The position numbers were made by a program, and so were the translations under genes. DNA of 64,000 nucleotides, from assembly GCF_039724765.1 (NCBI RefSeq), contig NZ_CP155730.1, positions 310,001 through 374,000 of the forward strand, read 5' to 3'. Under the pieces are notes generated by a model. It made no database searches. It saw only the letters and a list, made by a program, of their open reading frames with translations, and was not told where the DNA came from. Shown piece after piece: positions 25,062 through 33,396 of this stretch. Each line of letters begins with the position of its first letter. Position 1 is the stretch's first letter. This DNA comes from Sagittula stellata E-37 (GTDB lineage: Bacteria; Pseudomonadota; Alphaproteobacteria; Rhodobacterales; Rhodobacteraceae).

Positions 25062-25891
25062 TCATTTTGACAAATGACGCATCCAAAGACGGATCGATGT
25101 GATGTCGATGAAGCCGAGGTAGCTTTCCGCAGTTTCATCGTATCGGGTAGCGACCCTGCGAGCGTTCTTTAGCTTGTTGAAGCAGCGCTCGACAAGGTTG
25201 CGCCGCCGGTAGAGTAATCGGTCCACGCCGACGCGCTTTTTGCGGGACTTGCGCATCGGAATGACCGGCAGGACATCCCGTTTTTCCATGGTTTCCCGAA
25301 TGCTGTCAGCATCATTGCCCCGATCAGCGAGCCGGACGCTCGGTTTGGGCAGGTTATCGGCCATGACCAAATCAAAGCCGAGGTAGTTGGACGTCTGACC
25401 GGGAGTGATCTCGGTCCTCATGGGCAGCCCTGCAGCATTGACGAGGAGGTGGATCTTGGTCTTGAAACCACCGCGAGAACGGCCGAAACCATGTTGTGGT
25501 GTCCCCCTTTAGCGCCCGCAGCCTCCCGCTCGGCACATTGCTGACGCAATGCCCTGCCGGGCCGTGGATGATTGGCGCGAATAACCGTGCTGTCGATCAT
25601 TTGCAGGGCGTCTGGCACGGCCTCACTCTGGTTCAGGGCTTCCATGATCTACTCCCAGAGCCCAGCCAGCGTCTAGCGCCGGAACTCGCGGTAAACGCTC
25701 GACCACTTGCCGAACTCCTCGGGCAGGTCACGCCACGGCGCGCCTGTACGAGCGATCCAGAAAACCCCATCCAGAACAAGGCGGTGATTAGTAGGTTTGC
25801 GCCCGTTAGGCGCGCGGACGGCCGGGATGTATCGCTCAAAGAACGCCCATTCCTCATCCGACATCAGGTCTCGTGCCAAGCTGGTCTCCAT
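25062..25891 (-). pseudogene. IS5-family transposase (IS427-like), decayed
   Basis: It reads METSLARDLMSDEEWAFFER to REFRR, then TAG (25673) where relatives have Trp, TLAGLWE, another TAG (25649) where relatives have Gln, then IMEALNQSEAVPDALQMIDS. A frame change follows near 25495 into GFGRSRGGFKTKIHL … MRTEITPGQTSNYLGFDLVM to the end. Two nonsense changes leave it inactive; the frame change could be the programmed shift of this IS group. It separates the envelope cluster from the virB operon. Confidence 0.85.
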
Positions 25892-26077
25892 CGCAGATAC
25901 CAGCTTGAATCACGCCCAAAAGCGACTGTGAATCCCTTTTGTCAACACGGCCTAGGAGCCTTCAACGCGTTGCCGAGCGGCTCGGGCGCGCCGCTTCTCG
26001 GCCGGGCCGCGCAGATAGGCTCAGGTCTGCTTTGTGAGCATTGCCGAAGGCTGTGGCGAAAGTCAGCTCATCGACGT

Positions 26078-27103
26078 CTATCCTCTCAGCCGTTTAGCCC
26101 GCTCCGCAATCCTGACTACCTGCGCGCTGGCGATCAGTGCAGCGGTCCGTACGACTGCAGGTGCCTGCACCGCACCTCGCCCGATCGCTTCGCCTGTCGT
26201 GAGCGCACCGATCCGTGATCTGCCCTTGACGCCGTTCGTATTGAAGATCCCCCGCATGATACCGGCCGAGCCAGAGACCACAGCGGGTGCCGCAGCCACC
26301 ATCAGGTTTCCGGAGATCCCCCGCACGATCAGGGGCGTTGCCGCGACGAAGCCCTTGGCGAGGAACACCATGACGAAGAACGGCACCAGCGATCCGATGT
26401 TGGTTGCCGAGTTCGGATCACCGAGTTGGGCGAGCAGAGAATTCGCCATGCCGACGACGGTCGAGAACATGGCTGCGATGACGATGGGGTAGAAGGCATA
26501 GCTGACCGTCGTCGAGACCCACCTATGGAAGAAGTCCTTGGTTGCATCGAAGAGCGACAGTGCGATCATGATCGGAGCGAGACCAAGCATGAGGGTCAGC
26601 ATCATCTTGGCGAATATGAGCACGATGCCGGTCATGAAGCCAAGAAGGCTCAACAGAACGAGCCCTATGCCGCCCAAGATCGCACCTGTCATCCAGTTCA
26701 GGTTGCTGCCGATGGCGTTCAAGTATTGGCTGAACTCTGAAATGAGATCATCGAACTCGGCCGCGAAGTATGTGGCCCCCGCCCCTCCGCCGCCGACCGA
26801 GGAAATCAGGGCTCCAGCGACATAGTCGAGCCCGCCGATGATGGCATTCGCGACCGCGTTGAAGTTGGCCCAGTTGAAGGCGAAGAGCCCTATCAACATC
26901 AGCTTTATCAGGTACCAGAAGAAGCTGGCCCCATCCATGCTGCGGAACTGGAATGCCATGTTGATGCAGACGCCGATCAGCGAAAGCGTGACCATCAGCA
27001 GGACGATCGTGCCGACATTGCCTGCCACAGCCCCGAACTGGGATTCGGCCGCATCGACAAGGAACGCGTCTGCGGTTCCGACCATCCAACTGACGACACC
27101 CAC
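26078..27103 (-). CDS. virB6: VirB6/TrbL-type T4SS inner-membrane protein
   Basis: The protein has 341 residues with at least five TM segments (NVGTIVLLMVTLSLIGVCIN, FFWYLIKLMLIGLFAFNW, GAILGGIGLVLLSLLGFMTG, MMLTLMLGLAPIMIALSLF, LVPFFVMVFLAKGFVAATPL). The LMLGLAPIMIALSLFDATKD block is typical of VirB6/TrbL. It forms part of the inner-membrane pore for substrate DNA. It is the last gene of the minus-strand virB operon here. Confidence 0.9.
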   Translation of the reverse strand: MGVVSWMVGTADAFLVDAAESQFGAVAGNVGTIVLLMVTLSLIGVCINMAFQFRSMDGASFFWYLIKLMLIGLFAFNWANFNAVANAIIGGLDYVAGALISSVGGGGAGATYFAAEFDDLISEFSQYLNAIGSNLNWMTGAILGGIGLVLLSLLGFMTGIVLIFAKMMLTLMLGLAPIMIALSLFDATKDFFHRWVSTTVSYAFYPIVIAAMFSTVVGMANSLLAQLGDPNSATNIGSLVPFFVMVFLAKGFVAATPLIVRGISGNLMVAAAPAVVSGSAGIMRGIFNTNGVKGRSRIGALTTGEAIGRGAVQAPAVVRTAALIASAQVVRIAERAKRLRG

Positions 27104-27520
27104 TACCAGGACCCTTGCGCTTCGCAGATATCCTGCACTTCACGGGCGATCTGGTTTTGTTGGTCCCTGAGGGCTAACCGAGCTTGAGTATGTTCCACCT
27201 GAGTACTTGTCGCAAAACGTGCTTCATATTCCGCTGAGGCAGCATCCCATGGTGGGAAGCGGATTTCACAGCCACAATCGCCTGATGACTTGATCCTGCC
27301 AAGAACGCAATTCATAGAGCCGCATCATGGTTCGAGCCTTGTAGGCGTCCCGCGGATTGATTTCGTCCATCCAAGTCGGTCGCGCCGGACGATCGTTGCA
27401 GATCCGGTATTGTTGAGGCGACATATCGACTGTGAGATCGTTTGAAACCTGAGGCGAAGTCTGCGCCACAAGGGGGCCCGCCAAGGCGGCAAGCATGAGT
27501 GCGAGAATTGGTTTTCGCAT
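27103..27520 (-). pseudogene. Small exported T4SS-associated gene, apparently frameshifted
   Basis: The first frame starts at the ATG 27520 with a signal peptide (MRKPILALMLAALAGPLVAQ) and runs to …RLYELRSWQDQVIRRLWL (stop 27266). The second frame (27103-27315) continues with SGDCGCEIRFPPWDAASAEY and ends CEAQGSW exactly at the virB6 start. A GDCGC.IRFPPWD block following a YELRSW-type helix looks like one protein, so a single-base indel near 27270-27290 is likely. It may be a true mutation or a sequence error. It lies between virB11 and virB6. Confidence 0.55.
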
Positions 27521-27536
27521 CTGGGGGGTTCCTTTT

Positions 27537-28532
27537 TTACTCAGCGGCAACGGAGGGGCTCTTGTTGCCTCTGCCGTCGACCGTGTCGAGGTTCAAATCT
27601 GTGGTTTGACCCGGGAGGAAGAACTCGGTGATTCCGCGCGCGCCTTCATGGCGGCCTGCCTGAATGATCACGTCGATCGAGCCTTCGATGTAATCGATCA
27701 TGTCGGCGTAGTTCATCGGCACATCCGTTTTCAGGGCGGCGATGGCGAGGCGGCGAACAGCAAGTTGTGGGGTCTCGGCATGCAGCGTGGTCAGCGATCC
27801 ACCGTGGCCGGTGTTGATTGCCTCGAGAAACGTCATCGCCTCGCGCCCGCGGACTTCGCCTAGGACGATCCGGTCAGGTCGCATGCGAAGCGTTGAGGCC
27901 AAGAGCACATCGGCACTGCGGGCATCGGTGTCCCGGTCCGCGATCAACGTCACAACATTGGGCTGCTCGGGGCGCAGCTCGGCCGCCTCCTCGATGGTGA
28001 TGATCCGCTCTTCGGGTGGGATCAGCGAAAGGATCTTGCGCGCCGCGACCGTATTGCCGGTCGAGGTGCCGCCGGAGACGATCATGTTGAGCTTGTTCTC
28101 GACGCAAAACCGCAGCGCGGCGTTCCGTTCCCGGCGCAGACCCTCAAGGCTGCATTCCTCGCCGAAAAGGAATCCGAGTTTGATCTTCTCAAGCGGCAGG
28201 GAGGAAAAGAACCTAAGAGAAATCGAGAAACCGCCCTCGACTGCCGGCGGCTGGATCACCTGCGCGCGGATCGGGCGATCACGATATAGGATCGAGACCG
28301 AGACGATGGGCTTCTTGATGCTGAGCGTGGTCGAGGCGGCGGAGGCGATCTGGTTGCCGAGGTCCTTGATCTCAGTCGGGCTCAGCGGGCTGCCGAGACC
28401 TCGCATGAAGTGATCGCCCTGGAATTCGCCCCAGACTTGTCCGTCGGGATTGATGCAGATCTCGATCGTGTCTTCGCGCAGGACCTCGGCGCCGAAACGG
28501 TCGAGCGACGCTTCCAGATAACTTGCAGCCAT
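27537..28532 (-). CDS. virB11: VirB11-type T4SS ATPase with altered Walker A
   Basis: Hexameric cytosolic ATPase, 331 residues from the ATG at 28532. Family blocks are present: IPPEERIITIEEAAELRPEQ (Asp box), MRPDRIVLGEVRGREAMTFL (Walker B), and NTGHGGSLTTLHAETPQLAV (His box). The P-loop, however, reads SGGTSTGNTVAARKIL: the invariant Lys of GKT is Asn160 (AAT at 28055-28053). That Lys is needed for nucleotide binding in characterised VirB11 proteins, so activity is doubtful unless it is a sequence error. Confidence 0.92.
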   Translation of the reverse strand: MAASYLEASLDRFGAEVLREDTIEICINPDGQVWGEFQGDHFMRGLGSPLSPTEIKDLGNQIASAASTTLSIKKPIVSVSILYRDRPIRAQVIQPPAVEGGFSISLRFFSSLPLEKIKLGFLFGEECSLEGLRRERNAALRFCVENKLNMIVSGGTSTGNTVAARKILSLIPPEERIITIEEAAELRPEQPNVVTLIADRDTDARSADVLLASTLRMRPDRIVLGEVRGREAMTFLEAINTGHGGSLTTLHAETPQLAVRRLAIAALKTDVPMNYADMIDYIEGSIDVIIQAGRHEGARGITEFFLPGQTTDLNLDTVDGRGNKSPSVAAE

Positions 28533-28533
28533 G

Positions 28534-29859
28534 TCAGAAAATCTCGAGGTCACGATCAACCATGACGGTGATCCGCGTACCCTGATCGACATGTATCACC
28601 GGCCGGATCGCCAGATAGTCCTGCATCACGCTTTGCGTACTATCGCGCAGGTCCGTGCCGACATCGCTCGCAACATCGGCCGCCGCTTCGCTGTCGATTT
28701 GGCCCGCTGCAGCCGCAGGCAGGGCGCCGATCAAGGAGATCAGCGCGGCCGAGCCGAAGCGCTGCGCGAAACGCGTGTCGACAAAGCCGGTTGTGCCGGT
28801 GCGGCCCAACTCATCCCCGCCGAAGGCACTGATTTCCACGGTCTGGTTGTCGGGCAGGATGATCCGGTCCCATGCCACCATGACGCGCGATTGGGCAAGT
28901 GCGACATCGGAGCGGTAGCGCCCGATCAGCTGCGCGCCGCGCGGGATCAGGATACGCGCTCCATCGATAGAATGGACGTCTTCCGAGACGATGGCGCGGA
29001 TCGCGCCGGGCAGTGTGCTCTCGAGGGCCGTCTCTGTCACAGCCTGAATCATGGTGCCCTGAACAACCGTGTTCGATGGGTTCGCGATCACTTCGGCACG
29101 TGTCACCTGCACAGGTTGTGCGCCCGAACGAACAAAGGCTTCATCTACATTCAAACGTGCAGCTTCCAGCGCATTTTCCCCATCCGCACCCGCGCCCATC
29201 CCGGAGAACGCGATCATAGGGGACGCGATACGCTCTGCGCGGGCCTCAGCTTCTGCAGCGCGCCGCCTTTCGAGTTTGGCCAGCCGCAATTCTTCTTCAC
29301 TTGGCCCCAATGAGGTCGGCTCTTCTGGTGCAAGCCGTGCAAGTTCCAAGTCCATTCGGAGCTGATCCAATTCGCGATCCCGCTCTGTCAGCTGCCGCTC
29401 GAGGGCACGCTGAGCCTCGGCGGATGCTTCCTGTAAGGTGGCAATTTGCGCCGTCAGGTCCGCAATAGCTTGCTCCGCCCCGCTGTCCGCGGCCTCGGCC
29501 GGTCTTGCGCGCAGGTCCTCGAGTTCCGCTCTCAATGTCGCAAGACTTTCCATCAGCGCGAGTTCCGACTCGCTCGGACCTGTGTCCGCAGGCGGGGCTT
29601 GGCTGGGCTGCGGGGCAGAAATCGGCGACAGATCTCCGAATCCGGGGCCGCTGCTCTGGAACTCCTCCGGCGCGGCGGTTGCCATGGGTGCTTCTGCTGA
29701 CGGCTGCAGGGCAGCCCATGCCAGACCGCCTGCTGCCGCGATGCCGACGACCCCAAGGATCGCGGCAAGCGGCGCAGGCCGCTTGCTTGCCTTCGCTTTG
29801 CCTGTCGAGCCTTCGAGAGCCGCGAGGCGCGCGGCGAGGTCTTCCGTACCTTCGGTCAT
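28534..29859 (-). CDS. virB10: VirB10-type T4SS scaffold protein
   Basis: The protein has 441 residues; the start ATG at 29859 overlaps virB9 (ATGA). It has a cytosolic N-terminus, one TM (PLAAILGVVGIAAAGGLAWA, about 30-50), a Pro-rich and coiled-coil periplasmic region (about 60-215) and the conserved C-terminal VirB10/TraB beta-barrel domain (IQAVTETALESTLPGAIRAI, GARILIPRGAQLIGRYRSDV, SRVMVAWDRIILPDNQTVEI). It spans both membranes and senses ATP use by VirB4/VirB11. Confidence 0.93.
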   Translation of the reverse strand: MTEGTEDLAARLAALEGSTGKAKASKRPAPLAAILGVVGIAAAGGLAWAALQPSAEAPMATAAPEEFQSSGPGFGDLSPISAPQPSQAPPADTGPSESELALMESLATLRAELEDLRARPAEAADSGAEQAIADLTAQIATLQEASAEAQRALERQLTERDRELDQLRMDLELARLAPEEPTSLGPSEEELRLAKLERRRAAEAEARAERIASPMIAFSGMGAGADGENALEAARLNVDEAFVRSGAQPVQVTRAEVIANPSNTVVQGTMIQAVTETALESTLPGAIRAIVSEDVHSIDGARILIPRGAQLIGRYRSDVALAQSRVMVAWDRIILPDNQTVEISAFGGDELGRTGTTGFVDTRFAQRFGSAALISLIGALPAAAAGQIDSEAAADVASDVGTDLRDSTQSVMQDYLAIRPVIHVDQGTRITVMVDRDLEIF

Positions 29860-30557
29860 GATGTGGCCTGTCCTGCGTCCTGGACGCAAACCACCACTTC
29901 GCCAAGGCGAAGGACCCATTGTCGGTTGACGCCGGACACGCGGATGACGCCGTCACTTGAGGTGTGGCTGTTCACCGCGCGTTCCCTGCCGTTCGTATAT
30001 CGGAAGATGGCCGGCACTGGGGCATTCCGTGCAAACCGGAAATACGTGAAGGTACCATCATCCCAGATGGCCGTCGGCGTGAACTCTTCTCGGGCACTGA
30101 CCGCATAGTTCGCGTTCGGCGCATCGGCCGCAACCGCCCCGGCGAGTTGCACGCGGTTTTCAGGATAACGGAACTGCACGACATAATGCGGCGTCTCCCG
30201 GGCTTCGACGACATGGAAGTAGTAGGAGCGGCGGTTGGTGTAGACGGTGATGTTGGTGGCGACGCCAGATGCTGTCGGCTTGATGGCGAAGGCACGGCCA
30301 CCAGGGACACCGTCGAATTGAAAACCGACCGTATCGCCGGCGATGATCGAGCGGATGGTTTCACCATCACCGAATTCGACTGTGGTCACGCGGGTCAGAG
30401 TCGTGACGACACGGTAAACCTGGCCTTCGGTCCAGGTCGCCACGCGCACGCGATTGTCGTGAGAACCCGGGCGGGGCGTGGTCTCGGCCAGGGCGGTCGT
30501 TCCAGCAAGCGCGAGAATGCCGGCGGCCAGAAGCGCAGAGATTGGAGTCCGAGTCAT
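29856..30557 (-). CDS. virB9: VirB9-type T4SS outer-membrane complex protein
   Basis: The protein has 233 residues from the ATG at 30557. The signal peptide is MTRTPISALLAAGILALAGT, cleavage ALA-ET. N-terminal beta domain: RVRVATWTEGQVYRVVTTLT. C-terminal domain: TAIWDDGTFTYFRFARNAPV and WVLRLGEVVVCV. It forms the outer-membrane core with VirB7 and VirB10. The start overlaps the end of virB8. Confidence 0.93.
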   Translation of the reverse strand: MTRTPISALLAAGILALAGTTALAETTPRPGSHDNRVRVATWTEGQVYRVVTTLTRVTTVEFGDGETIRSIIAGDTVGFQFDGVPGGRAFAIKPTASGVATNITVYTNRRSYYFHVVEARETPHYVVQFRYPENRVQLAGAVAADAPNANYAVSAREEFTPTAIWDDGTFTYFRFARNAPVPAIFRYTNGRERAVNSHTSSDGVIRVSGVNRQWVLRLGEVVVCVQDAGQATS

Positions 30558-31231
30558 TCGGAACGGTCCGATCGGATGGCATATTGGGTGACGGTGAAAC
30601 CGAAAGGGTTCTGCCAGACATCGTCGATCAAGCGGGTCCGTTCGGGCTGAAAAGCGAACATCAATGTTGCGGTGAAGGATCCGTCCTGTGCCCCTTGCGG
30701 GTTGGTCAGGCGCTTTCTGAGACGCACCTGCGCGCGGTTCTCGCCGATCAGCGTGATCGAGGCGATCTCGACGGCCATCTCGGCCGCGGGGCCATATCGC
30801 GTCGGCGGATAGCTCTCCTGCCCCGAGGTCCACATGGCACGCATGCTGGCCTCGGCCGCACCGGTGGATTGCGCCAGCACCCGGCGCACGCGCAGATCGT
30901 TGTCGAGCTGGTTATAGGTCTCGCGGTCGAGGATGTAGCGATAGATCTGCGCCTCGATGATCGCAGGCCGCTCGGTAAGCCGCACCGTCTCGACCGTGGC
31001 ATTGGCCAGGGCGAGACCGGTCGCGGGATCATAGGGCACAACGACTGGCGGGGGCGTCTCGATCATCAGGACGACAGCCGCAGCGGCAAGGCAGCCGAAG
31101 ATCCCGAAGCCAGCCCCGCCAAGGCCGATCATCCGCCAGAGCTGCTCCCGGCGCAGCGCGCCATGGATCAGTTCCTCCTCAACGAGTTCCCGCGCACTCA
31201 TGCCTGCCGTCATGTCCGGTGCCTTGGCCAT
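30554..31231 (-). CDS. virB8: VirB8-type T4SS assembly protein
   Basis: The protein has 225 residues: a cytosolic N-terminus, one TM (IGLGGAGFGIFGCLAAAAVVLM, about 35-57) and a periplasmic NTF2-like domain (YDPATGLALANATVETVRLT, LDNDLRVRRVLAQSTGAAEA, NPFGFTVTQYAIRSD). It nucleates assembly of the channel. It overlaps virB5 by 22 bases at its start. Confidence 0.92.
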   Translation of the reverse strand: MAKAPDMTAGMSARELVEEELIHGALRREQLWRMIGLGGAGFGIFGCLAAAAVVLMIETPPPVVVPYDPATGLALANATVETVRLTERPAIIEAQIYRYILDRETYNQLDNDLRVRRVLAQSTGAAEASMRAMWTSGQESYPPTRYGPAAEMAVEIASITLIGENRAQVRLRKRLTNPQGAQDGSFTATLMFAFQPERTRLIDDVWQNPFGFTVTQYAIRSDRSE

Positions 31232-32025
31232 GGCCGCAGGCTCGGCAGGGTGAAGTCCATGTAGCGGCGCTCTTCGGCGACGGTGGCGGCATCCACCACG
31301 CCCGCGTTGCCCGCGCCGAGTGTCTGGATCGCTTCAAGCTCCCACATCCGGGTCATCGCGATGGCCAGTTCCGCCGTGACGCGGGTGTTGTGATCCATCG
31401 ACTCCTTGAGGTCCTCGATGTCGGGGATCATCGCGACGAGCTGTTCAACACGTTCGAGCGACTGAGCGGCCTCGGCATGGCTGTTCTGGGCCGCCGCCGA
31501 CATCACGGCGCCGGTTGTGGCGCGGGTGGCGACACCTTCTGCGCCGGGATTGCCGCTGGTGGCAATCTCGCGGAGTGAGTCCTCGTCAAACCCGGCACTT
31601 GCCAGCGCCTGTTCCATCTGCGTGCGCATGGGCCCGGCATTGGGCCCGATGAGAGCGCTCCAATCGCCCGCCTGGATGCCTCGGATCAGGCCGGGTATGT
31701 CTTCGAAGTTGGCCTCAATCAAGGTGTCGAGGTCCCCGCCCATGGCAAGCCCGAGGATGCTGCGCGGCCCGGTGATCGAGGCATGCATCTCGTTCAGCTG
31801 ATCGAGCTGGCTTTGCAGCATGTCCAGTTGCTCCAACGCATTGTCCAGAAGATCGGTCTGGATCCCGAAATCCTGCAGCATCTGCTGAAGCTGGCGGATT
31901 TCCTGGGCAATGTTCTGGGTGTCCACCGTGGGCACACCCTGTGCCGCGGCAGGTCCGGTGACATTGAGGGCAAGCGCGAGAGCGATGCTACCGGCGAAAA
32001 GGGAACGGGGCAGGCGCAGGTTCAA
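31210..32025 (-). CDS. virB5: VirB5-type exported T4SS protein
   Basis: The protein has 271 residues with a signal peptide (MNLRLPRSLFAGSIALALAL, cleavage near AAA-QG). The mature N-terminus QGVPTVDTQNIAQEIRQLQQ is helical and coiled-coil, typical of VirB5/TrbJ minor pilus proteins. It ends …AEERRYMDFTLPSLR. The N- and C-terminal signatures recur in the lytic transglycosylase gene directly upstream. Confidence 0.85.
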   Translation of the reverse strand: MNLRLPRSLFAGSIALALALNVTGPAAAQGVPTVDTQNIAQEIRQLQQMLQDFGIQTDLLDNALEQLDMLQSQLDQLNEMHASITGPRSILGLAMGGDLDTLIEANFEDIPGLIRGIQAGDWSALIGPNAGPMRTQMEQALASAGFDEDSLREIATSGNPGAEGVATRATTGAVMSAAAQNSHAEAAQSLERVEQLVAMIPDIEDLKESMDHNTRVTAELAIAMTRMWELEAIQTLGAGNAGVVDAATVAEERRYMDFTLPSLRPWPRHRT

Positions 32026-33188
32026 CGCAAATCCTCCTGACTGTAATCCATGTATTGCCGCTCGGCAGCCTGGGCGGCCGCCCAGGCGATCTGCTCGGCG
32101 CTGAGTGGCTCGGTTCGGGCGGCCTTGATCCGGGTCCGGATTGCGACCAGCCGGGCCAGTTCGGCCCGGGCATAGGTGTTGAGTGCGATGGCCTCGTGGA
32201 GATCTTCGGTCTCACCGAGGCGGGTGATGATGTCCTGAACCCGCAGGGCGGCGGCACGGACCGAGACCAGCGAATAATCGCCATAGACCCCGGCGCCATG
32301 GGCCGAGAGGCTGAAACTCGCGTTGGCGAGGAGCACAGGGTCGATGGTGCCGAGCGCATCGATGCCGCCCACGGCGGCGAGGTAGCTGTTGTACTGCTGC
32401 GGGATCACCACGACATAGTGCTGGGTTTCCGCGAAGGGCGGCACACCGCCATAATCCTGCACGTTGCCCGGACCGGCGTTATAGGCGGCGAGCGCATGGA
32501 TAATGCTGCCATCGAACATGTTAAGCATGTGGACGAGGTATCGCGCACCGCCCGTGACCTGCAGATAGGGATCGTCGTAATAGGCTGGGTAGATCCCGAG
32601 ATCGCCCGCTGTGCCGGGCATGATCTGGGTAAGTCCGAAGGCCCCCACGGGTGAGCGTGCCCCGATCTGGAAACGGCTTTCCTGCCAGATCAGCGCCTGC
32701 AAGAGAAAGCGCCATTGCACGAGTGAAAGACCCGCGCGGCCGACCCCGGACAGACTATGGGTGTCGCGTGCTGCGCGGATGATCAGCTCCTCAATCCCCT
32801 CCCGGGCATCGCCGAACATCCGCGCAGCCGCTGGATTGGTATCCTCGGGCGCATAGAGACTGGCGGCCGCGCTTTCGATGCCGTCCACAGTCCCCTGCCC
32901 CGCCTCGAGCCCGGCCACGGTGCCTGCGACATCGCCGGAGCCGAGGGACATGGCATCCATCAGCCCTTCGAGGGAGGCGAGTTGCTGACGCTCGATCTCG
33001 GCCAGTTCCTCCTCGCGGCTTAGCCGGTCCTGCTGCAGTGCCAGGTCCCGATCGGTCTGCTCAAGGATGGTCTGCCGCTCTGCGAAGAGGCGCAGGTCGA
33101 AGGTCGGCACGCCCTGGGCGACCGCTGGCCCCGCCGTGGGAGCTGCCAGTGCAAAGCCGATCATCGAGAGAGGAAGCCAGGTCCGCAT
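32022..33188 (-). CDS. Lytic transglycosylase with VirB5-like ends
   Basis: The protein has 388 residues from the ATG at 33188 (signal MRTWLPLSMIGFALAAPTAG, cleavage AVA-QG). The mature start QGVPTFDLRLFAERQTILEQ and end AAERQYMDYSQEDLR mirror VirB5. The middle (about 135-265) is an SLT domain: WQESRFQIGARSPVGAFGLT (catalytic Glu in QES), QIMPGTAGDLGI, ALAAYNAGPGNV. It cuts peptidoglycan to let the channel through. A second SLT gene lies at 36342. Confidence 0.9.
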   Translation of the reverse strand: MRTWLPLSMIGFALAAPTAGPAVAQGVPTFDLRLFAERQTILEQTDRDLALQQDRLSREEELAEIERQQLASLEGLMDAMSLGSGDVAGTVAGLEAGQGTVDGIESAAASLYAPEDTNPAAARMFGDAREGIEELIIRAARDTHSLSGVGRAGLSLVQWRFLLQALIWQESRFQIGARSPVGAFGLTQIMPGTAGDLGIYPAYYDDPYLQVTGGARYLVHMLNMFDGSIIHALAAYNAGPGNVQDYGGVPPFAETQHYVVVIPQQYNSYLAAVGGIDALGTIDPVLLANASFSLSAHGAGVYGDYSLVSVRAAALRVQDIITRLGETEDLHEAIALNTYARAELARLVAIRTRIKAARTEPLSAEQIAWAAAQAAERQYMDYSQEDLR

Positions 33189-33192
33189 TGGT

Positions 33193-33396
33193 TCAGCCGC
33201 CCGCCCCCAAGAGGACGAAATCGCAGGCCGTGTCGCGCGCCCCCATGGTCGAGATCGTGGCGGTGGCGGTTCCTGCCTGCGCAGGAGCCTCGCGAAAATT
33301 GAAGCAGTTGGCTTGCGGGGGGGTGTGCTGTGCACAGGCTGTCAGGGTCAGGCCGAGCCCGAGCAGCACGACGCTGCGAATGATGGTACGGGTCAT
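33193..33396 (-). CDS. Small T4SS lipoprotein (VirB7 position)
   Basis: The protein has 67 residues. The lipoprotein signal MTRTIIRSVVLLGLGLTLTA ends in an LTAC lipobox (Cys21). The mature part is short, with two more Cys. The start overlaps the virB4 stop by 4 bases. Size, lipobox and place in the operon fit the VirB7/TrwH role of anchoring VirB9 in the outer membrane, although sequence alone does not prove it. Confidence 0.7.
   Translation of the reverse strand: MTRTIIRSVVLLGLGLTLTACAQHTPPQANCFNFREAPAQAGTATATISTMGARDTACDFVLLGAGG

Noticed and set aside
25496..26218. Plus-strand frame over the IS5 remnant and virB6 end
   Set aside because: Antisense to real coding sequence; no start site signal or family resemblance.
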